From DASRJX01 sp035649235 (GTDB lineage Bacteria; Acidobacteriota; Polarisedimenticolia; Gp22-AA2): a stretch of 7,131 nt of DNA. Positions within the stretch are counted from its first letter, which is position 1, and every line of letters starts with the position of its first letter. Location: the NCBI GenBank assembly GCA_035649235.1, contig DASRJX010000244.1:1-7131 (forward strand). Reading direction: 5' to 3'. Both the position numbers and the translations under genes were made by a program. Positions 1-5,235 of this stretch are shown here, one piece after another. Below the pieces are notes generated by a model. The model did not search any database. It was not told the origin of the DNA and was given only the letters and a program-made list of their open reading frames with translations.

Positions 1-90
1 GGCGGCACTGGCGGGCGCTGCCTTGAAATCACTGTTCCAAAGGGATGCTTCCAGGCCTCGCTGAACGGACCTCCTCCCTTCGATCCTCAC
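1..90 (-). CDS. Possible start of a further gene, partial and uncertain
   Basis: A GTG at 90-88 opens a frame of 30 codons that stays open to the left edge, beginning VRIEGRRSVQRG. The frame is also open upstream to the caspase-like gene's stop, and at this G+C an open frame this short means little. The site before the GTG is weak. A strong GGGAGGAGG at 78-70 lies inside this frame and has no start codon at a normal distance. I do not recognise the peptide. It could be non-coding sequence. Confidence 0.15.
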   Translation of the reverse strand, partial: MRIEGRRSVQRGLEASLWNSDFKAAPASAA

Positions 91-135
91 GGCCGTCACT
101 CGTCGCCGCCGCCGGAGTCGGAACCTTTCCCGGAG

Positions 136-807
136 CTAAAGTCGCTTGGCGGGGTCTCCATACTGCCTCGAATTCCTGGACGGCCCGCAGAGACGATCGC
201 GAAGCGCAATGAGCTGGCCCGCGGAGGCTGAATTCCCGTTGACCTGCTGCTCGACCCTGATCGCTTCATCGAACTTCAGCCGCGCGCGTTCCAGAGCGTC
301 CTCGAATCTTTCCTCGTCGGCGAGCGCGAGGTCGATCTCGGCATCGCATCGGATGGCTATCTGCGCGTTGGAGGGGTACCAGCCGAAGACATCCTTGTAG
401 CCGAAGTACCCCTTGCCTTTGCGGCCGACGAAGTCGGGGCCAAGCTGCAGGGCCGTATAGCAGGAGAGGAAATGGGCTGTTCGGTCCCTCGAGACAGCAT
501 CACGATAGGAGCCTCTCCGCAGGACGTACTTTTCGCCATAACCTTTGAAAGCGTCGGCGTCGCCGTGTCCGGAGCCCGTGAGGTAGACGACTCTGGGCTC
601 TCTGGCCAGCTCGGCCAGGACCTTCTCCCGCGTGGCATTCCTGCCTTTCAGCACCTTGACCTTGAGCTGCTTCCCCTCCAGGTACTTCTTGATCATCACC
701 TTGCGGTGAGCATACGCGGCCTTCGTGATCGGATCGTCGTTCTCTTCGATCATCAGGACCCTGCCTCGAGTTCCCTGGGCTTTCTTACGACGTCTCACGG
801 CGCTCAT
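136..807 (-). CDS. Small caspase-like (clan CD) putative cysteine peptidase
   Basis: A 223-aa protein with the layout of a single caspase-fold catalytic unit. After a basic tail (MSAVRRRKKAQGTRGR) comes a first strand (VLMIEEN, 17-23), a helix with KYLEGKQLKVKVLKGRNATREKVLAEL (about 30-67), then strand VVYLTGSGHG with His81. The second strand, AHFLSCYTA, carries Cys116 and is followed by helix LGPDFVGRKGKGYFGYKD. The 'GHG' and 'hhLSC' motifs in this order are the His/Cys pair of caspase, metacaspase and gingipain relatives. The region after Cys resembles the family's 'G..F.GY' strand. The 34 residues between His and Cys are few for a caspase. No signal peptide is present, so it is predicted to act in the cytoplasm, unlike the exported CHAT protein. 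The C-terminal helix and tail (about 155-223) are unassigned. The fold is inferred from motifs; activity and specificity are unproven. Confidence 0.75.
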   Translation of the reverse strand: MSAVRRRKKAQGTRGRVLMIEENDDPITKAAYAHRKVMIKKYLEGKQLKVKVLKGRNATREKVLAELAREPRVVYLTGSGHGDADAFKGYGEKYVLRRGSYRDAVSRDRTAHFLSCYTALQLGPDFVGRKGKGYFGYKDVFGWYPSNAQIAIRCDAEIDLALADEERFEDALERARLKFDEAIRVEQQVNGNSASAGQLIALRDRLCGPSRNSRQYGDPAKRL

Positions 808-816
808 TGTTCATGG

Positions 817-822
817 CCCTCC
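817..822 (-). promoter_or_regulatory. Ribosome binding site of the caspase-like gene
   Basis: GGAGGG at 822-817 lies 9 bases before the ATG at 807, in the 52-base gap after the 138-aa gene. I see no convincing promoter or terminator in that gap. Confidence 0.6.
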
Positions 823-859
823 GCTCCATCAGTCCAGTCTGTCCGAGGAATCAATCACT

Positions 860-1276
860 TCATCGGCTTCGCGTCTTTCCCGATCTGGCTCTCTCCAGGA
901 TGAGTCGGACGATGTTCCGCTCGGTATCGACGAGGAACTCGCCGAGTGAGGTCCCCTCCCGCACCTCCTTGAGGGCGGTCCTTCGCGACACGGGCCGTCG
1001 TCTTCCCAGGACGCACAGGGTGTAATTCTTGAACTGACGCAGCCGTTCGAGGGTGAGATCGCGCAGCTGTCGCTGAGTCAGGTGATCCATCGGGATGGAT
1101 GGAGTGTCCTTCCTGGTGAGTTCCTCGAGAGTGAGCATCCTGCCGTCGGGGGCAAATCCGGCCTTCAGTCCCCACTGCTGGTGCTTATCATCGAGGGGCT
1201 TCACCTTGACTTTGCGACCGGATGCTTTCCTGGGCGTTCGGATCCGTCTTCCCTGGGCACTCTTGAGTTTGGTCAT
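860..1276 (-). CDS. Uncharacterised, very basic 138-aa protein
   Basis: I do not recognise this family. By my count it has 35 Lys/Arg against 15 Asp/Glu, a net charge near +20, so it may contact nucleic acid or an acidic partner. Residues 1-26 are a basic, probably disordered tail (MTKLKSAQGRRIRTPRK). Residues 27-58 contain WGLKAGFAPDGRMLTLEEL. Residues 62-130 look helical in two blocks: DHLTQRQLRDLTLERLRQF, then after a GRRRPVSRR turn, ALKEVREGTSLGEFLVDTER and NIVRLILERA. There is one Cys (88) and no signal peptide or membrane segment. The start at ATG 1276 rests on the GAGGGG at 8 bases; a GTG at 1285 would add three residues. It lies 12 bases after the 210-aa gene, so the two are almost surely co-transcribed. 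It could be a DNA-binding regulator, an adaptor or a protease substrate; none of these is shown. Confidence 0.8.
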   Translation of the reverse strand: MTKLKSAQGRRIRTPRKASGRKVKVKPLDDKHQQWGLKAGFAPDGRMLTLEELTRKDTPSIPMDHLTQRQLRDLTLERLRQFKNYTLCVLGRRRPVSRRTALKEVREGTSLGEFLVDTERNIVRLILERARSGKTRSR

Positions 1277-1284
1277 GTCATTCA

Positions 1285-1290
1285 CCCCTC
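1285..1290 (-). promoter_or_regulatory. Ribosome binding site of the 138-aa protein, overlapping the previous stop
   Basis: GAGGGG at 1290-1285 shares two bases with the TGA stop (1291-1289) of the 210-aa gene and lies 8 bases before the ATG at 1276. This favours ATG 1276 over the in-frame GTG at 1285, which would overlap the Shine-Dalgarno sequence itself. The tight join suggests coupled translation. Confidence 0.65.
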
Positions 1291-1921
1291 AGGGATCGTT
1301 CGGTGGACTGTCGTGGCTGCCGTGCGTCAGAACGGGGAGCTCGCTGACCACAATCTTGTCGATCTTCTGGATGTGCTCCGGGTCGCTCGCTCCTTCCTTG
1401 TAGATCTCGACTTCGTAGTTGTCCGCAGTGCTCGTGGTGAAAACGTGCTTCTTGTGCCCATCAAAGTCCGGGTTGCTCTTCACGGTGACTTTGTACCCGT
1501 TTTCCGACCATAGCGTGATCCCGCCGGCATACGGTTTGAGATACTTGTCTATTGTCCTGGGCGGGTCGAGGCGGAGGTCGTCGAGATGCTTGCGCGACAT
1601 CGGATCCATGAGCTTCGAATTCTGCTTGCTGATGACGATGTTGATCCAGGTCGGCTTGGAATTGTCGGTGAACGCACTGTTCGGTATTGTTGCCTCGACC
1701 TTGCCGTTCGAGTAGAAATCGATCTTGTCGAAGCCCTGGAGCGCTTGATCGGCACCCCACTTCTTGTACTGACCGAGCTGGATCAGGACGCCGCTCCAGT
1801 AGCGATCATCATGATCGACGCTCGCATTCTTGTCCCAGGCGAAGGTGTTGTTGATGGGCATCCAGGCCGCCAGGTTCTCGGTTTGGAGCTCCAGCGTGAA
1901 CTTCCCCTTGTGTTTGGCCAT
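1289..1921 (-). CDS. Uncharacterised 210-aa protein between the two peptidase-like genes
   Basis: I do not recognise this family. The protein starts MAKHKGKFTLELQTENL and has no signal peptide or membrane segment, so it is probably cytoplasmic. It is rich in alternating hydrophobic/polar stretches (KFTLELQT, WSGVLIQLG, TWINIVISK, GYKVTVKS, NYEVEIYK, KIVVSEL), suggesting a mostly beta fold, and it has many Trp, Tyr, Asn and Asp residues. A charged middle segment (about 100-130) may be helical. The tail from about 196, LTHGSHDSPPNDP, looks disordered. It contains no Cys. The start at 1921 is set by a strong ribosome binding site. Two sampled 60-base lines inside it are 52% G+C, against 70% for a line in the CHAT gene, so it may have another origin. 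Its place between a CHAT gene and a caspase-like gene makes a substrate, effector or inhibitor role possible, but that is inference. Confidence 0.85.
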   Translation of the reverse strand: MAKHKGKFTLELQTENLAAWMPINNTFAWDKNASVDHDDRYWSGVLIQLGQYKKWGADQALQGFDKIDFYSNGKVEATIPNSAFTDNSKPTWINIVISKQNSKLMDPMSRKHLDDLRLDPPRTIDKYLKPYAGGITLWSENGYKVTVKSNPDFDGHKKHVFTTSTADNYEVEIYKEGASDPEHIQKIDKIVVSELPVLTHGSHDSPPNDP

Positions 1922-1927
1922 CGTCCG

Positions 1928-1936
1928 TCCTCCCTT
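1928..1936 (-). promoter_or_regulatory. Ribosome binding site that decides the start of the 210-aa protein
   Basis: AAGGGAGGA at 1936-1928, with core GGAGG at 1933-1929, lies 7 bases before the ATG at 1921. It favours this start over an in-frame start at 1966, which would run the protein through the hairpin and add a low-complexity Ala-rich leader. Confidence 0.75.
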
Positions 1937-1938
1937 GG

Positions 1939-1956
1939 CCGCGGCCCAGGCCGCGG
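1939..1956 (-). promoter_or_regulatory. Perfect GC hairpin in the leader of the 210-aa protein gene
   Basis: CCGCGGCC at 1939-1946 and GGCCGCGG at 1949-1956 are perfect inverted copies around a 2-base centre (in practice 7 bp with a 4-base loop). On the transcribed strand the hairpin is followed by CCAAGGGAGGACGG, not by a run of T, so it is not a classical Rho-independent terminator. It sits three bases upstream of the purine-rich ribosome binding site. It could stabilise the downstream mRNA end, attenuate transcription from the CHAT gene or limit ribosome access. The function is inferred. Confidence 0.5.
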
Positions 1957-1992
1957 CGAAACCCAACCGAACAATTCAGTTCCTGTCTCCCG

Positions 1993-4900
1993 TCAGCGCC
2001 AGTCTCCCGTCGCGACAAAACCGGCCCAGTAGAAGGGGTGCGTCGCCTGCCCCGCCTGACGGCGGACGCGCAGAACGTCCAGACTCGCGGCCCGGGCGGC
2101 CTCCGGCGTCGGCAGGCCCCGGACGAGCCGGGCTTCGTAGAGAGCCCGCATCCAGCCGAGCGCGGCCTCGTCCTCCACCGGCCACAGGCTCATGATGACC
2201 GTCGCCACGCCGGCCACCTCGAAAGAGCGCCGGAGCCCCAGCACGCCCTCGCCGGCCGCCAGCACGCCGGCCCCCGTGTCGCAGGCCGACAGCACCGCCC
2301 ACTCCACGCCGCCCAGGTCCATCGCGGCGATCTCCTCCGCCGTCAGGATGCCGTCCTCGCCGTCGGGCACCGAGGGTCGTCGGAGGTTCGCCCCCGCCAG
2401 GGCCAGACCTGACAGCAGCAACGGATCGGTCGCGACGGACGGACTCGCGGTCTGTCCGAGCCACAGGCCCCCCATGCCCCGCAGGCCCGCGGCGCCTGCG
2501 CGGCAATCGCGGCCGAGAAAGAACCCGTGGGTCGCGAGGTGCAGGATGCGACGGCCGGAAGCGAGCGACTTGAATGCGGCCTCGCTGGCCTCGGATCCGG
2601 TCAGTTGGATCGCGTCGGAACGATGCCGATCCATGTTCTTCCAGAGGGACACGACGGTGTCGATCTCCCGTGCGGACGCCGGCAGCTCGGTGAACCGGAT
2701 GGAGTGGAGGTCGGGACAGGCGATCCCGTTGCCTCTCAGGCCGGAAGTGGCTTTGAGGGCCGCGGGCGCCGCACCCTCGGGAGCGTCCGCAGCGCCGCCC
2801 GCTCCCGGAGCTGCTGCCACGCGGTCGAAGGCCGGCCCGCCGAGCGCCAGCAGCCCCTCGCCCCGCGATCGGTGCTCCGGGACGGCGACCAGGTCCCGTT
2901 CGGATGTGAGGTAATGGATGACCGGGCCGGTTTCCACCAGGTAGCCGCTGTTTCCCGAGGGGAGTCCAGCGAGGCTGACCAGCTGGAGCGATCCCTCGTC
3001 GACGACGAAGAGCCGCTTCGCCTGCCCCAGGAGCGGCAGGAGGGGGTCCCAGATCACGACGCGAAGCGCTGCTCCGGCCGTGCGGGCCGAGGCTTCCGCC
3101 TGCAGCGCGGAGTCGCCCGTGACCTCGGGACTTCGTCCCGCCTCCTCCACCCAGCGGGCCACCAGCGAGTCGATGGAGGCGGCGGGACCGAGGACCACGA
3201 GGTCCGGGTCGGCCGTTCCCGCTCGGAGGACGAACGCCAGATAGGAGGCGGCGCCCGGGACCGGCCCCTTCTGGACCGCGTAGGCCAGAAGGGCGCTGCC
3301 GGGAGGAAGGCCGGCGGAGACCTCCTTGAAGCCGACGAGGTCGCGGGCCTGCTCGCGGCCGAACGGGGCGCTCCTCTCCGCCAGGGCGCGCTCCGCCCTC
3401 TCCTTCGCCTGCCGGGCTGCTTCGAGGGTCCCCCGGTAGGCTTCCGGATGCTCGGGATCCGGACCCTGGGTCGTCAGGTTCGCCAGCGTCCTGCTGGAGC
3501 TGGCCACTTCCACCGCGAGCCGTCCGAGATCGGGATCGCCGCTTTTGCTTGCGAGCCGTTTCCGGCGCGCCATCTCGTCGAGCACCAGGGCGCGGGAGCG
3601 GATCAGCGCGTCCCAGACCCTCCTCCTGCCCGCGGGACCCAGGCCCTTCGAGGCGAGGAACAGCGCCGTGTCGAGCCCCGAGGGGCGCACGGCGGCGTAG
3701 CGCAGTGCTTCCCTGTCCGACAGGGAGCGCGCCGTCAACCGCAAGTGGTTACGGCCGATCGCCTCGGCCCTCAAGGCGACATCGAGCGCCTGTCGCCCGC
3801 CGTCCTGAATCGCCAGCACCTTGCCCAGGCCGTCGAGCGATTCCCCCACCAACGGGTGATCGGGGCCGAAGGCCTTCTCGCGGATTCGGATCGCTTCTTC
3901 CAGGAGCGGCCTGGCCCCCTCCGCATCGCTTTCGGCAAAGCGCAGCATGGCGAGGCCTTGAAGCCCAAGGGCGATGTCCGGATGGGTCGGGCCAGTGGCG
4001 AGTCGCCAGGTCTCGAGCGCCTGGTCATAAAGGGCGCGGGCCCGCTCGCGATCGCCCATGTCCGCCAGGACGGAGGCCAGCGCCTCGAGCGTCTCCGCCA
4101 TGGCGGCGCGGCTCGGGCTCTCCTGCTTGGCCCAGATCGCGAGGGCCCGCTCGTACTGCACCCTGGAGTCCTGGAGCGCTCCGGTCAGGTGGTACGCGTC
4201 CCCCAGGTTCTTGAGGGTCATCGCGACATCCACATCCTGGGGACCGAGCGCTCTCTCCTTGATCGATAGGGCGCGCTCGAAACAGGAGACGGCTTCCGAA
4301 TAATCGCCCGTCGAGCGCAGGAGGAAGCCGAGGTTGTTCAGGACCCAGCCCACCTGGATGTGGTCGGGGCCCAGCGTCGCCTCCCGGATCGACAGGGCGT
4401 GCTCGTAGAGGGCCCTGGCCCTCTGGTAGTCACCCATATCCCGCTCGACGACCCCGAGCGCGTTCAGGGTCCAGGCGACTTCGAGGTGATCGGGGCCGAA
4501 GGCCGCCTGCTTCAGGGTGAGGGTGCGCTCGAACTCCGATTCCGCGAGCGCGTAGTCGCCGGCCCGGTAGTGGAGCAGCGCGAGATTGTGCAGCGTGCGG
4601 CTCACGGCGGCGCCCTGCTGGCCAGGCGCCTGCTGCTGAATGGCCAGGGCGCGCTCGTACAGCGGCGCTGCGGACGCGTCCTTGCCGGCGTTGACGAACA
4701 GGTTCCCCAGATCGATGAGGGCGCGCGCCACGTCGGGATGCTGCGGCCCCAGCGCGTGCTCCTGGATTGCGAGGACCTTCTCAAGGACCTGGCGCGCGGC
4801 CTTGGCGTCGCCGGAGCGCTCGAGGACCTTTCCCAGGTTTCTCAGGCTGCGGGCTTCTCCGGGTGTTCGCGGCCCCGGAGACTTGTCCCGGATCGCGACG

Positions 4901-5235
4901 GCGCGCTCGGCCAGCGTCCTGGCCTCGGGCTGGTTGCCACGTCCGTCGCGCCACAGCGCCTCGACGATCCAATCGATGGCCTCCGCAGCCTGGAGCGAGG
5001 AGGGTCCCTGGTGCTTCTCCGCCTCCGCGAGCATGGCCCGCGCCTTCGCCTCGGCGGCGGCATACCGCCCGTCCTTGATCAGGCTCTCGAGGTCGTCCCG
5101 GGCGACGGGCGCGGAGGAGTCGACGGCGCTCCCGCTGGAAGGCTCCGTCGCGGCCGGTCCCGAGGCGATCGCCCACGCCATGAACCCGAGGAGCAGCGCC
5201 GCTCCCGCATGGATCGCTCCCCGAGGAGGCTTCAT
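1993..5235 (-). CDS. Exported TPR-CHAT protein, putative clan CD cysteine protease
   Basis: A 1080-aa protein. Residues 1-28 look like a signal peptide (basic start, hydrophobic core about 7-25, small residues AIASGPAA), so it probably acts outside the cytoplasm; an uncleaved anchor is possible. Residues 85-504 hold ten TPR units of 42 residues, usually protein-binding surfaces. A charged helical region follows (about 505-640). The C-terminal CHAT domain (about 715-1079) belongs to the caspase/separase-related clan CD peptidases. His903 in HLATHGFF and Cys985 in LSACDTGAG form the expected catalytic pair, so proteolysis is plausible. The C-terminal signatures EGVLGLRRSF, VIMSLWPVEDE and HPFYWAGFV are intact. 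An Ala/Gly/Pro-rich insert lies at about 806-829. The start codon is in an ATGA overlap with the kinase stop and has no strong ribosome binding site, suggesting coupled translation. The substrate is unknown. Confidence 0.92.
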   Translation of the reverse strand: MKPPRGAIHAGAALLLGFMAWAIASGPAATEPSSGSAVDSSAPVARDDLESLIKDGRYAAAEAKARAMLAEAEKHQGPSSLQAAEAIDWIVEALWRDGRGNQPEARTLAERAVAIRDKSPGPRTPGEARSLRNLGKVLERSGDAKAARQVLEKVLAIQEHALGPQHPDVARALIDLGNLFVNAGKDASAAPLYERALAIQQQAPGQQGAAVSRTLHNLALLHYRAGDYALAESEFERTLTLKQAAFGPDHLEVAWTLNALGVVERDMGDYQRARALYEHALSIREATLGPDHIQVGWVLNNLGFLLRSTGDYSEAVSCFERALSIKERALGPQDVDVAMTLKNLGDAYHLTGALQDSRVQYERALAIWAKQESPSRAAMAETLEALASVLADMGDRERARALYDQALETWRLATGPTHPDIALGLQGLAMLRFAESDAEGARPLLEEAIRIREKAFGPDHPLVGESLDGLGKVLAIQDGGRQALDVALRAEAIGRNHLRLTARSLSDREALRYAAVRPSGLDTALFLASKGLGPAGRRRVWDALIRSRALVLDEMARRKRLASKSGDPDLGRLAVEVASSSRTLANLTTQGPDPEHPEAYRGTLEAARQAKERAERALAERSAPFGREQARDLVGFKEVSAGLPPGSALLAYAVQKGPVPGAASYLAFVLRAGTADPDLVVLGPAASIDSLVARWVEEAGRSPEVTGDSALQAEASARTAGAALRVVIWDPLLPLLGQAKRLFVVDEGSLQLVSLAGLPSGNSGYLVETGPVIHYLTSERDLVAVPEHRSRGEGLLALGGPAFDRVAAAPGAGGAADAPEGAAPAALKATSGLRGNGIACPDLHSIRFTELPASAREIDTVVSLWKNMDRHRSDAIQLTGSEASEAAFKSLASGRRILHLATHGFFLGRDCRAGAAGLRGMGGLWLGQTASPSVATDPLLLSGLALAGANLRRPSVPDGEDGILTAEEIAAMDLGGVEWAVLSACDTGAGVLAAGEGVLGLRRSFEVAGVATVIMSLWPVEDEAALGWMRALYEARLVRGLPTPEAARAASLDVLRVRRQAGQATHPFYWAGFVATGDWR
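3724..4983 (-). repeat. Ten in-phase 42-residue (126-base) TPR units in the CHAT gene
   Basis: The 'NLG' anchor of each unit falls at residues 133, 175, 217, 259, 301, 343, 385, 427 and 469, exactly 42 apart, and a more divergent unit precedes them at 85-126. The recurring pattern is 'A..L.NLG.....GD...A...YERAL.I.E..LGP.HP.VA', the kinesin-light-chain-like TPR type (TPR_10/TPR_12). Similar 126-base periodicity is expected in the DNA. Confidence 0.88.

Noticed and set aside
1939..1956. Rho-independent terminator after the CHAT gene
   Set aside because: The stem is strong, but it is followed by CCAAGGGAGG on the transcribed strand with no T run, and a gene starts 18 bases later.
1922..1966. 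Upstream in-frame start giving a 225-aa form of the 210-aa protein
   Set aside because: The extra residues (MGFAAAWAAAKGGRT) are encoded by the hairpin, and the strong ribosome binding site fits the ATG at 1921.
2527..4269. Long plus-strand reading frame of 580 codons opposite the CHAT gene
   Set aside because: Its product is low-complexity and lacks any recognisable domain; the opposite strand carries regular TPR units and a complete CHAT domain.
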